A DNA stretch of 64,000 bases. Source: Lepisosteus oculatus (lineage: Eukaryota; Chordata; Actinopteri; Semionotiformes; Lepisosteidae). Made by a program: the position numbers and the translations under genes. The notes below the pieces were generated by a model. It was not told the origin of the DNA. It saw only the letters and a list, made by a program, of their open reading frames with translations, and ran no database searches. Below, piece by piece: positions 24,380 to 36,700 of the stretch; the first letter of the stretch is position 1; each line of letters starts with the position of its first letter. The DNA lies in contig NC_090707.1 of NCBI RefSeq assembly GCF_040954835.1, positions 21,036,570 to 21,100,569 of the forward strand. Reading direction: 5' to 3'.

Positions 24380-24710
24380 ATGGGTGACATGATGGTGCAG
24401 TGGTCAGCATTCGTGCCTGAGTACAAGAGCCCTGGGTGAAATTTCCAGGGTTTTCTGTATGGAGTTGGTCTGTTCTCCCTGTGTTAGTCTTTCTTTCTTT
24501 TGAGTGCTCTGCTTTCATCCCATAGTCCAAAGACATACTAGTTGATTAATTGGCTTCTGGGAAATTTGGCCCTGGTGTGAGTGTGTGCTATCTGTGTCTG
24601 GGTGTGTGCTGTCATGGATGGGCATCCCATCCAGGGAGAATCCTGCCTTGTGTCCAGTAGGCTCCGGTGATCCTAAATTGGATGAAGGGGTTAGAAAACA
24701 GATGGGTAGA
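24380..24710 (+). repeat. tRNA-headed SINE-like repeat
   Basis: Starts 'gggtgacatgatggtgcagt' and includes 'catagtccaaagacatacta', 'attggcttctgggaaatttg', 'gggcatcccatccaggg' and 'gaaggggttagaaaacagat'. It is a full-length copy of the common family of this window. Confidence 0.82.
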
Positions 24711-25461
24711 TGTTAAAGTTGATATCCTTCTGTTTGTTTTTTTTGTCCAGGAAAGCATACACTATGGCATTTCCTGTCAATCTCCAAAGTATTATTTTTT
24801 AGGAACATGATTCTGATGACTGATACACCTTTTGCCTATAATATGATCCAGGAATACTGTCCGTGACTATGGATGCAAATTTAAAAAAATAAGGTTAAAG
24901 AGATAAGTCACAAGAGCGAGAATCTGTACTGATATCAACAGTCTTCATCAAATGATAAAGCTCATCTCTGTTGGAAAACAGTACGTACTCTAACTGAAGC
25001 TGACAAAACAATCTCTCCAGTACACGCCTGTTACCTTCCTAGCCTCATGGCACTTACATGTGTGACAAGAAGGAAGTTACTGGAACAGCTGGGGATGAAA
25101 GTTGCAGTTCCTGAAATTACACTCAACACTGCACCTGCTGGAAGAGTGAGGAACTGAGAGAAAGATGTAGATAAAGGATCAGGTGGCAGACACTTTATAG
25201 TACGTTTTGTTCTTTTAGCCATGGTGTAATTTGCTTAGGCAATCTTTCAACATCAGATGTTTGATGAAAAAAAGAGCACACAGTACAAGCTCTGTGTCCA
25301 AGATTTGTAACAATTGTAACAAGAACAAAGCTGGTTATATCATATTCTGCACATAATACATTAAGTTCCCTGTTTATAGTCAGCCTTTCCAAAATAATTT
25401 TTTGACCAACTCTACTTTACTTTCTGATGACATTGGAGTACTTTAAATTATTAATTGTTTT

Positions 25462-25625
25462 CATTTGTATAATGCCTTTCAACCCTAAATATCCAATAGC
25501 ACTTCACATACGGTAGAGGATGTCCCTCACCCATCGCAGCATTTACCTGGGTGAAGCGCAGTAGACGTTATGTGGCAAGAGAATCACCTAACAGCAGATC
25601 AGATGGAGAGGTGAAAAATTACAAT
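25462..25625 (+). repeat. Dispersed repeat fragment
   Basis: The sequence 'tttgtataatgcctttcaac' through 'cacccatcgcagcatttacc' and 'tgggtgaagcgcagtagacg' resembles a fish repeat whose body reads 'gcgcctttca ... cacccacctgggtgatgcg'. A weaker relative may be present near 27430-27530. The family is unnamed here. Confidence 0.5.
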
Positions 25626-25899
25626 TTTGTTTAAATTTGAGTAGATCGGATTATTTACAACAAGCGGTGCGGTATACTACTAGTACGTTTGACTGAGTCA
25701 TGGGGGAAACACAGCACCTATTGCTTTATTAACAGTCATGGTAAAATCAAGCTGATACAAGGAGGTGTAGTTTCTTTAAGAAACTTTTGTAAGTATTCCT
25801 TATCATAATCAGCATCCCTCTATCCATACCTCAGGACTGTGAACAAGATCTCCCTGTCCATTTTCTTTCTTTGACATTCATTAATGCTAATCATAATTG

Positions 25900-26098
25900 T
25901 GTAACTTTTGAACTTGAACTTGAACTTTATTGCCATTTGTAACCGGTACTGGTACAATGGAATTCTTACTTACAGAAAGTCTCTCGATTGTAAAACAAGT
26001 GTAAAAAACAAAACAAAGTGCAAACAGTGCATCAAGACAATGTACAAACAAACAATAAACAATGTGCAAGTTTTTACAAGTATACAACCAAACTTTCT
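25900..26098 (-). repeat. LINE 3' end fragment
   Basis: Read on the minus strand this ends with 'taccagtaccggttacaaat'-type sequence and 'caataaagttcaag', a typical end of fish L2/Rex-like LINEs. The segment 'aacttgaactttattgccat' on the plus strand marks the tail. There is no coding remnant. Confidence 0.55.
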
Positions 26099-26249
26099 GT
26101 TGTAGATGTGGAAAGCAGTGGGGGAACTGGGGAAAGCAGAGGTGGAAGGATAATTGAACCAGTGGTTAGGGATGAATATTTTATGTTTTTCTTTGCTCAG
26201 GTGTTAGACTGTTGAACATAACCAATCCAAAAGGGTGCAGTGGCAATTC

Positions 26250-26513
26250 TAAAATACTCCATTTATCCAAAATGAATTCCAAAGAGGGTTACAGTAAGCT
26301 AGAGCTGACCCAGCAGACACAGGGCACAAAGTGGGACAACACCCCAATTAACTGACCTCAGTATGTCACTGGAAAGGGGGGGAAACTGGAGCACCTTGTG
26401 AAAACCCACATTAAAGAGAGATTGTATATGATTTCCACATGCAACACACTCTAGCCTGTAATGGAACCCAGAACCCAAGAGCCAGCAGTACGAGCTGCCA
26501 CTCCACCGTGACA
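26250..26513 (-). repeat. Decayed SINE-like repeat, inverted
   Basis: Plus-strand blocks 'gacacagggcacaaagtggg', 'ttaactgacctcagtatgtc' and 'gtacgagctgccactccacc' match the inverted order of the common SINE-like family. The copy is more diverged than the others. Confidence 0.6.
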
Positions 26514-26819
26514 GTCAGTAGACAGTGTTATTTAATATAACGAAATAAAAAATTATATAATCAATATTGTCTCATCATATTATCTTTAATGAATATAGTA
26601 GTAAAGACTTTCCCTTCATTATCAGTATTCTGCCTTAGTCTTTCGAATAACACTACAATATACATTTCTGCTTGGGCTGCGAAATTTACCAAACAGCACA
26701 AAGATCTGGGACTGCCCAGGCCAGAAAGCTTTTCAGTGGCCATTTGTAGTAATTTGCACTCATTTGGAGACAGTGAAATCCTCCCTGCTGGCAGTTTTCT
26801 TGGATTGAGCTAGAAAAAG

Positions 26820-27120
26820 AAGAGAGTTAAAGGCAAAAGTGGAGAGACAGATAAAGAATGACAGGCGGGAGACTGAGGAGCATCCTGTAGCAAGAGAGTA
26901 AGAGAGTGAGTGAGAGGGAGGGAGAAAGAGGGGTGGAGGTGCTGTTGTCTCAGGACGATCAGTTTTCTCTCTCCTGCTCGCTCTCACTCAGTTGGAACGT
27001 GCAGGGTAGTATGCACGTTGGCAGGCAGGGCTGAGGCTGTGCGGGCTCGCCTGGGAGGAACCCTGTCTATAGAGCACCGCGCAGCCGGCTGGCCTCCGCT
27101 CAGAGATGTGCTTCAGTCTG
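26820..27120 (+). promoter_or_regulatory. plcd4: Candidate promoter and first exon of PLCD4
   Basis: A purine-rich then GC-rich stretch ends at a strong donor (CTG|GTGAGT at 27120/27121). It is the best candidate for the first PLCD4 exon. An ATG at 27106 opens a frame that does not match exon 2. The frame that does match exon 2 is open back to an ATG at 26910 (70 codons), but that peptide has no PLC-like features. The exon may be wholly non-coding. Confidence 0.4.
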
Positions 27121-29942
27121 GTGAGTATTCAATCATTTCTGTACTTTAGTACCTGGCAATTGGACACAGACAACTACTAAAAGACAGTCATGCAAGAAAG
27201 GGATTTTCAAGCAGCAAAAATATTGTCAGTCTAGCAGGTAACCTTTTTTTCATAACAATAAAATATTAGGGCTACTGGTGGATGTTTACAGATGGATGTG
27301 TGGACTTCATGTATTATCACCCCTTCTGTTCTCAGGGTATTTCTCGTGAATATAGTGTAAATGACTCAGCAACTAGGCAAGCCACTGAGATTCAGCTGTG
27401 GTAGAATAGTAAATCATCACTGTCTTCATATTGCACTTTTCATCCCAAAGAGGTGATCCCAAAGAGTGGTTTTTACACAGCTCTCAAGAAATCCAGTGGG
27501 AGTTAGCCCTTCACCGGGACTACACTGTTCAATGTATCCAAGAACATCTAGTACTGTGTTAAATTAACTCTCATTTTGAAGTACTGCCATTTTTGAACTT
27601 TTGATATACTAATTCATATACTATATTATACTATTTGATATTATACTATTTGATATACTAATTCATTCTCCTAACAAGAGCTCGGAGATAACATGAAAAT
27701 TCTGCACTTCATCCTGCGGCAGGCTTATCTTGGACAGTGAACACTTAATGAATGAACTCTCTGTTTTGCTTTGTTGCCACAGTATTCACTTTTCTTTAAA
27801 CTAATATGTGTTGTTATAATTTAAATGTGTGCTGCTTCTCCTGTAAAGCGAAGGTGCTAAAATTATTACATTATTTTAACACAGGCTCCACAAACCACCT
27901 GAGGTTTGTTATTAAGGGCTAGTTTTTACTTTGCTGTAGGGTTGTTTCCTTCCAAATCAGTAGTATGTTTTAGAACAACTGCTGTGTTGTGTTTCTAATT
28001 TGTAACTGTTAAATTAAATATGTGAATGTAAGATCCATTTTGATGAGGATGCAGACAGAGATAATTTTTTCTATTTGTATAAGAAACATACATTTATCAG
28101 AGAGCTAGATTGAACATTATTAATACATTAACATTAATCATTTTTTTTTCCCAGTCTTTTATATTGGCGGAGATCTCTTTGAGACATAGTATGTGATGCT
28201 GTGAATCCTGTGACAGGATTCCTACACTTTGACTGTCAATATTTCCTGTACGAAAGATTAAATTCCCCTTTCCCCAGACATAATGTCAGACACTATGTAG
28301 AAAAATTACAACCAATTTACATGAAGACCTACTAATTCAGCACAGATTGCCAGAGAAGATTTAAACAGAAAAAGAGCTGTGGTTAAAGCTGCCTAATCTG
28401 CCTTTAGTTCTGGTAGAGCAAGCATGGGTCACATAGACAGTACAATATTGTCCTTTCTCTTGTTTCAACTTGCTGATGAGGCAGTATTATTCAGGCTCAA
28501 AAAATAAAAAGGGCACCATGTTTAAGACTAGCTAAGTAATTTATAGTGAATGCTACAGGCTTTGGTGCATATGCTGTGTTACTGTGAGTGCAAGAGCGAG
28601 ATATTTTATTAATTAAATAACATGACTTTATAAAATCAAGTTATAAATCAGAGTCAATTAAATTAAGGTATAACAAGTATTAAGAAAATCTGTTTAATTT
28701 CTCAGTTGCAGCGTATTCTTCCTTTATTTGTCTTTCAAGCTACACAACAGAGTCTAAAATTATAAACAAGTCACTTATTTTTCTCATCTATAGACTGTGT
28801 AACTAAACCACAGCAAAGATTAGCATCTGCAGAGATTGCATTCCTCTTGGTCTGCACTGTTTCATAAAGTCAGGAGATAAAGCATCAGACAACGCATCAT
28901 TTTGAGAGCTAGGAAAAAATAAACCAAAGCAGCAAAGCAACAGCCTGGCTTTGTATTTCTATTGGCAGTGCACATTCCACAGAGCTGGTGCAATGCAGTC
29001 AATAGAGACTCTGTGTCTATAGAATGTCCTCTCTGTGGGAGCGATAAACACACCCTCAGCCGTGAGCACAGATTCCTTAATCACTGCATTATTGCAGCGA
29101 CCTGGAGCTGGACACAAAGACAGCTGAGCCCAGCAGAACATGCCCTGAGCTTACATAGTGCCCAATGTTCAGTCTTAAAGAAATCCTGCTGACTACAGGG
29201 AACACAGGGCAGAACTAGACGCACATCTGTAAAACATTCTAAAGTCTTCCGTCTTTAAAAAAAAAAGAATTGAAATCTTAGGTCTGACCAGCAGTTATTT
29301 TTCAATCAGAGAGCCCACACTACTTACCTACCCAGTAATTGATCTCGGTTTGTCTTTATTTGGACTTTTGTGGCCCACTTGCAAATACACCTCCCTTAAA
29401 CCTTTCAGTAGTTATTCATTAATCATTAATTGATCATTAATATCATGCAGCTTCTTGAAAAATTATTATTTTTCAATTAAATCTAATGAAATATTAAACA
29501 ATGTAAATCACAGAAATGTTAAGACTTCCTCTTAGAACGTGTCCTTTTTTCGGTACATATGTATGCAGATGCCAGAGGTGTGACAAAGCAACAGATGGCG
29601 TCATCCCGATGCAATCTGCGTAAGTTGTGTAATAAACTCATTAACTTTCTTTGTGCACAGAAAAAGGAAACATAATTTAATAATACTTAAATGATCATTC
29701 CAATCATAGCTGTTTATGGGGCTTTATATAAAACTCTTTTTACCCAGTACAGCTAGTGTACAGCAGATTTTCATGGGTCTAAACATGCTACTGGTACACT
29801 AAAATTTCTGTTCTGAGATATGTGTTTTAATATGTACATTAACAAAATGTACTGTATGCTGTTGTTAATGTTTTCACTGTTTAAAATGAAAGCAGCCTGT
29901 AGACTTGTAGTCTTGCAGCTGTTTTTTCCTCTGGTATGGCAG
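27121..29942. other. Probable PLCD4 intron 1
   Basis: AT-rich intron. It contains short local repeats of 'tactatttgatat' at about 27600-27660 and a TAAT-rich run at 29411-29450. A pair of overlapping frames at 28862-29192 ('CPLCG' once) shows no convincing domain. Confidence 0.45.
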
Positions 29943-30771
29943 GTATACAGGGGGATGATAACCTACAGTCGATGCTTGTGGGGACAGTGATGAGGAAGAT
30001 TAAGTCTCGCACTTGGAAGAAACAACGTTATTTCAAACTGCAGGAGGACTGCATGAACATCTGGTACAAGTCAAAGAAAGCAGGGAACAATCACTCCACC
30101 TGTGAGTACCTCTAGCTTCAAAGGCCTTCTCTGCAGGGAAGAACACAGAGCTGTATCACAGTTTCTTCATTGGTCACCTCAACATTTTTTGCATTGAAGT
30201 AAATGTTCCAGTTCTAGTTTTTTTAGTTGGAAAATGACTATTAAAAATAAGGCTAATGCAAAAAAAACACAAAAGGAGCAGTGTGTGCTCTTGTGGACAC
30301 AGAATGAAACACAAAGATAACCCATGTTTTCTATAGAAATAATCATTTATTAGATCACTTGCTTACATTACATGAAGAAATCTGGAGACTTAATTCTGCT
30401 GTGAAGTTATTTTTATTTGCCACTGATGACTGCTCTTCCTTGCTTATCCATCTTCCTTGAAAATGCTTTCTTGCCTTCTCTAATGGGTCTAATGGGTTTT
30501 AATTAGTTCTTCTTGTTCTCTCTCCCATTCTCCCTACCCTAGTCTCTGTATGTGATGTGGAAACTGTCCGGGAGGGGCACCAGTCTGAGGTGCTGCAGAG
30601 CATTGCTGATGAGTTCCCCCCAGACCGCTGCTTCACACTGGTCTTCCGCGGTCGCCGTGGCAACCTAGACCTGGTGGCCGACTCGCCAGAGGAGGCCCAG
30701 TCCTGGATCAAGGGGATGCGAAAGCTGATTGAGAACGTGGAGAACATGGGCCAGCGAGAGAAACTCGACCA
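29943..30771 (+). CDS. plcd4: PLCD4 PH domain exons
   Basis: Two exons (29943-30101, 30543-30771) encode the N-terminal PH domain, which binds PIP2 and anchors the enzyme to the membrane. '[20 protein letters not shown]' is the first strand pair with the basic residues that contact the lipid. '[20 protein letters not shown]' and '[12 protein letters not shown]' form the last strand and C-terminal helix. The second exon ends at an unusual donor, GTATCC; using it restores 'KLDQ-WICDWF', the spacing seen in other delta enzymes. Confidence 0.88.
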
Positions 30772-33700
30772 GTATCCTTCAGGAAGAGAAAACAGAGAAC
30801 CTCCGTAGAGGTCTTGCTGATTACGAGTTTCGAGGGGCTACTTAGGATAGTGTCAATATTTATCCATCCTTCTTCGAGCTCCGAGTCATGTAGGAGCTGG
30901 AGCCTATCCTGGCATGGACTGGGCACAAGGCAGGATAAAGCTCTAATGAAAGTCACAAAAGGTGGATTGAAGTCTATTTGGGCTGATGGCCACATTGTAG
31001 GTGTTTTTCCTTAAACAGCTTCCCAGGTGGATCTGTGACTGGTTCCAGAAGGCTGATAAAAACAAAGACGGCCGAATGAACTTTAAGGAAGTGCAAGATC
31101 TGCTCAAGATGATGAATGTGGACATGAATGAACACCACGCACTTCGCCTTTTTAAGGTGCCAACACAGAACAAATGATCTTGCCTTCTACAAGACAGCAC
31201 ACCTCAATATGTGATCAGTTTAGCATGTTTTTTTTTGGACACAACAACTTCTTCCTCCATTGGGAACCTTCATTCCTATTTGATATTTGCAAGCTGGCAG
31301 TGGTTCTTAGTAGGTCACAAAAAGGGAACAGTCAAATTGTTACTAGCTTGGCATTAACAAGTAGCGCAAGTCATTACTCTGTTTACAGTGACAATATTTG
31401 TAAAAAGTCTTTATAATCTGTCCGTTTAAACTCAGAGTAAGGACCACAGCAAACATGGCTCCATCATCTCACTGGGTCTTGTTGTCCCATTAAACCTGCT
31501 GTGTTCTGTTTTCCTACATGTAGATGGCTGACAAGTCCCACTCAGGCACACTGGAGGATGATGAGTTTGTGCTGTTCTACAAGATGCTGACACAGCGGGA
31601 GGATGTGCTGCGCCTCTTTCAGGAGTACTCCAGTGATGGACAGAAGCTGAGCCTGACTGACTTGGAGGAGTTCCTGCTGGTGGACCAGCTGGAGGGAGAC
31701 CATACGCGCCAGCGCGCGATGGAGCTCATTGAACGCTATGAGCCCTCAGAAACTGGTACCACGGCACTGTTTACTCTGATAAAAATACAAGCTTCACATT
31801 AACACAAGCTTATATACACCAAGTATATCATACATACAAGATCAGAAATCCTTTTTTATGTTAAGGCTAAATGCATAACTTTGCATTTTGCTTTAAAACA
31901 GGCCTGTGCAAGAATTGCCTTTGTAAAAAATGCACTTTCCAGTTTATTTGTGCATTGCCCCTGAGAATGTGATCTTCTGTGGTTTACAGCCAAGATGCTC
32001 CATGCTATGTCCATCGATGGGTTCCTCATGTATCTGTGCTCCCCAGACGGCTCAATATTCAACCCCCACCATGAACAGATCTACCAGGACATGACCCAGC
32101 CCCTCTGCCACTATTTTATCTCTTCTTCCCACAACACCTACCTGATTGAGGACCAGCTTCGTGGACACAGCAGTGTCGAAGGCTACATCAGGTAGGACCC
32201 ACAGCTAATGATGGATGAAGATACAACACAAGGCAATGATCTGTTTTAACACATCTGCTTGAGAAGGCTGTGGATGGTTTAATCAAAAGTTGTAATCAGC
32301 TTGTATGTTTTATAAACATGCATACATTTTAGTAAATTTTTAGTATTCTTTTTTTGCTCCTACAAAAATGCTGAAGAGTCAGACAACTCAGCACCAGGAT
32401 CCATAGTGATACTGTCGACTTATTCATTTTTCTTCCATTTGCCACAGAGAAGTTGCAACATGGATGTTTAAAACTAAGAATTCACTTTGGGATTTGACTT
32501 GTAAGATACAGATTTAAGGTGGCGTGGTGGCACAGTAGGTTACCACTGCTGCCTCACAGTGCTTGGGCTCTGGGCCCATTTCCTGGGGTGCTATCTGTGT
32601 GGAGTTTGTATGTTCTCCTTCAGTTCACGTGGGATTCTTCAGGACATTCTGGTTAATTCCCACAGTCCAAAGACCTACAGGGTGCATTGGCTTCTGGAAA
32701 ATTGGCCCTGGTGTGAGTGCATGTTTGAGTCTGTGTGTGCCCTGTGATGGACTGGTGTCCGATCCAGGTTGCATCCAGTATTGAATCCAGCCTGTTGTTG
32801 ACTGGAAGAGGCTCTGACTCCCCTGTGACCCTGGACTGATATGTTGATGTCCCTTTTCCATCTTTCCCATCCCCTCTGGGTTTGTTTTTAATGACACCTA
32901 GATGTCAAATGGACATAAAATAAAAACTTGACAATTTAACAGTGGCTACAATGGGAAATGTAGAAAAATGTAATGGAGACTTTTTTCTCCTCTCCTGATC
33001 TCAGTACAGCTTGATAGAAATGAACAAACATCTATCCTACTAGACATTTATATGCCGTAAGAAGTAAAAAAATTGGTACAATTTAAGACAACCCTTTATG
33101 AATTTATGAATCATATTCTAGGCCATGTTGATCCCAGTGTAAAGCAATGAAAAGAATCAAAAGGTGGGATCGGATTTTGATCAAGAGCGAGATTTTATCA
33201 ATTTAAGAGATGTTTTGACAATAGTACTTTTTCCCCCATAAGGAACCTTCATTTCTTTTTGATATTTGCAAGCTGGATGTTGTTTTTAGAAGCTGTTGAA
33301 TTTAGGAATTATTAGCAGCATAAGCTATTACTCTTTGTACTATAAAATGAGATTTTTAGTAAAAAATGACCTTGTAACCTATTCATTCTCAGAGGAAAGA
33401 CTTCTGTTAATAAGAGGACAATGATGGAAAACAAATGGCAGAAAATATCTTTCTTTTTTTCTTTGTTAAGTAATCTGTGGCTCTGATATTTAATCCTGGA
33501 GATTAGTTTTGTGCATGATTTTCTGAATTTGTAATAAGTATAAGTAATGATGATAATAGTAAATAATTATAATACTAATTTTGAACAAGAGCAATAGGCA
33601 GATAAGCAGTAAAAAAATTAATAAGAAACCATATTTTAGCCTGACCTTGTATCTATGGTCACAATCCTCTCCCTAGAGGGGGTTATGTTGTCTGGTGCTC

Positions 33701-36700
33701 AGACTCCTGACTCCAGTGAGACTCCTGACTCCAGACCCCTGACTCCCAATGACTCCCAGTCTTTGATGTGTCAAAAAGAGCCACATCAGAGGAAGATAGA
33801 AAAGGCATTTTCATGATATGATAAAAGCAAACTTGGATAGGCACAGTGGCGCAGCGGTTAGGATTACTGCCTCGCAGTGCTGGGAACCCGGATGTGATTC
33901 TGGACCTGGGGTGCTATCTGTGTGGAGTTTGTATGTTCTCCCCCTGTTTGCGGGGGTTTCTTCCTGGTGCTCTGGTTTCCTCCCACAGTCCAAAGACATA
34001 CTGGCAAATTAATTGGCTTATGGTGTGGGTACTGTATGTGCGTATCTGCCCTGTGATGGAGTGGTGCCCCATCCAAAGTATACCCTGCCTTGCGCCCATT
34101 GCTTGCTGGCACCCCACAACCCTGACTTGGAAGAAGTGGTTAGAATATGAATGCATGGAAAAAGCAATCTAAAAGAAATGCAACACTGATATCAGCCCAG
34201 TCAAGGTTTCCATGTTAGGTAGCAGCAAAGTAGCAAAACAGTAAATTACATTAGGTAACATTAAAATGTCATTTAACCAGAAGCATAAGTCAACTGGGAA
34301 CACATTTTCATTTACAATGACAAACTGGAGCATACCATTTTGTACAGCAGTGCATTTATTGGATTGTTTTGAGACAAGCACCTTGCTCATTAAAAAAAAA
34401 AACAACAGTAGCATGTCATACAGGATTTGAGCCTTCAACCTGTCTGATTGAAGTTCAGACTAAGACCAGGTTCTAACCAATACCCCTTCAGTTTAAAGAA
34501 CTGTGCTTTAACATTTAATATTTTAACTGTGCTTTATCTGCTTATGGGATATTTTGCCAGTAAAATCAGAAATACCAGACATTCCCTGTAATAATGAGCA
34601 AAGTACAGGTTAATTGGTGTAGGAAATTGCTTACAAAGTGTGTTGTTTGTATTTTGTACAATATGTAATAAAATACATCAATAACAAAACAACAATAAAA
34701 TAAATATTACACAGGTTTGAAATTCATGAATATCAATGGTGCTTCATAGGGGTAGTTCAGTTGCTTCCAAACTACGGTGTTATTTGTGTTTTGTATACTT
34801 CAGCGAATTGTATACAGTATATTTATAACACATGAAATAAAGAACTGGTATATTTAGGATGAAAAGGCACAAGAACAATTTTCATTGACTGTGTTGTGCA
34901 ATTATTAAAAAATAAGTCAAAAGATCCAGAAAGCATATACATACGCTTACAATAGTTATATATTATAATATAATAGTTTTTTAGAATTTCAAAGGGTTAT
35001 TTAAAATGGACATTTGGCAATAACAGACCTTCCCAGTAATCTGTAAACTGGGGATTTACTGTTTTCATCTTTGATTGCAGTTTGGAGTAGCACGTAGGGC
35101 TCTCGCCCAGAGCTTTCTGGGTTCAAATGTCCAGCTGTTATATATAAACAACTCTCCAAGTTGACATTGTAAATCAGAAGTTGTTTTCAATTGACTTATT
35201 TAGTAAAATGAAGGAAATAAATAAGATTTATTTTACAGCCCATTCATATTTTCTTACAATTTCCAACCCTGATGAACCCTGATAATTCTTACTCTTCAGC
35301 AGTTTTGGTATTGGTTTAAATAAGCAGGGAAGTAAATGCTGTCATATGTATTGCTGTCATATGCAATTGCTAGTACTGGTGTTGAGCTGCTTTTCTCAGA
35401 GTATCCACTCCTGCTGCAGCTATGAATTACAGTGTGCAATCCCTCCAGGGCTCTCAAGAGGGGATGCCGCTGTGTGGAGGTGGATTGCTGGGATGGTCCC
35501 AATGGGGAGCCCATTGTCTACCACGGCCACACCTTGACCTCCAAAATCTTCTTCAAAGATGTCATCCACGCTCTCAACAAATACGCCTTCAGGGTACGTG
35601 TTTCAAAAAGCACCAGGCACACCTGCACAACAACCCGAGGCTCCACAAAAGCATCCAGAAATATTCCTTTCCAGGGATTACGACTTGTGTCTTCTCTGAG
35701 CTATTATATAATGGCTCTGTTATATGGAGAATCTGTGGTTATTGTGAAGTTTAATTTCTGCCATCAGGAAACTAAACAATCGGTCTACATATTAAAATTC
35801 CAATCTACCCATATGGCGGATTTGGCCTTTTTGTGATACTTTGCATTGCACCTCCGTGAAAAAAGGACAGAGATTATACGTGCACATGTACACTTTCACT
35901 ATCTCTATTTCTACACTTAATAATGATAAAGGAGATGCATTATCTTCTCCTAGCATTATATGCAAAACTGTTGTCAAGATCACACGTGTGTGTCACCACA
36001 TGCAATGCGATAGTGACCTCAGACCCTGCACGGCTGTCTGCCTGAATGGAACCCAGTGGTGGATGAATGGTATTGTCTTTCTCCCCTGATAATACTCCAT
36101 CTTTAATTGTTAATGCCCCTTCCCTCCCCCCTCCAGGTATCAGAGTACCCGGTCATCCTGTCCATTGAAAACCACTGCAGTGTTGAGCAACAGAGAGTCA
36201 TGGCCCAACACCTCAACAGCATTCTCGGCGACAAGCTGTTGAAAACCATCCTGGATGGCAAAATTCCCAATAGGCTACCTTCTCCTGAGGTAAAGAAAGG
36301 ACACCACTTCAAAATCTCTGCCTGATGATGTCTGATGTCTGCCATTTGTAAGGCCATGATTTGATATTATAACACCTCTCTGACAATACTAGGCTTATTC
36401 ATTCAGTTTAATGAGTGAACACATATTTGGTACTGTGGTAAACTAATGACACAATAGATTCAAGGAATTGAATAATTGGCATCGTTGCATAACATCTTAG
36501 AATAAGACCCATTTAACTTTTTGTGGGGTGAAAGAGGGAGTTGAATGGAAGTAACTGAATATCCTGCTTCCTAGTTCTCTAGATGTTTGATGCATCGGGG
36601 CATCCTGAGAAGGCATTGTGTAATTTCTTTAGAAATCTTTTTTTGTATCAGTCTATAGTCTATAGTTTCCTGTGTGTGCATACACTGTAAGATTAACTAG

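Larger units (their letters stand above)
32192..35448. other. PLCD4 intron with two SINEs and a small minisatellite
   Basis: Holds SINE-like copies at 32519-32838 and 33836-34160 and a short 'actcctgactccag' array at 33685-33755. The rest is AT-rich with no recognised gene. Confidence 0.65.

Noticed and set aside
28862..29192. Frames with a single 'CPLCG' and opposite-strand partner
   Set aside because: One CxxC is not enough for a zinc-binding domain and there is no splice-supported gene.
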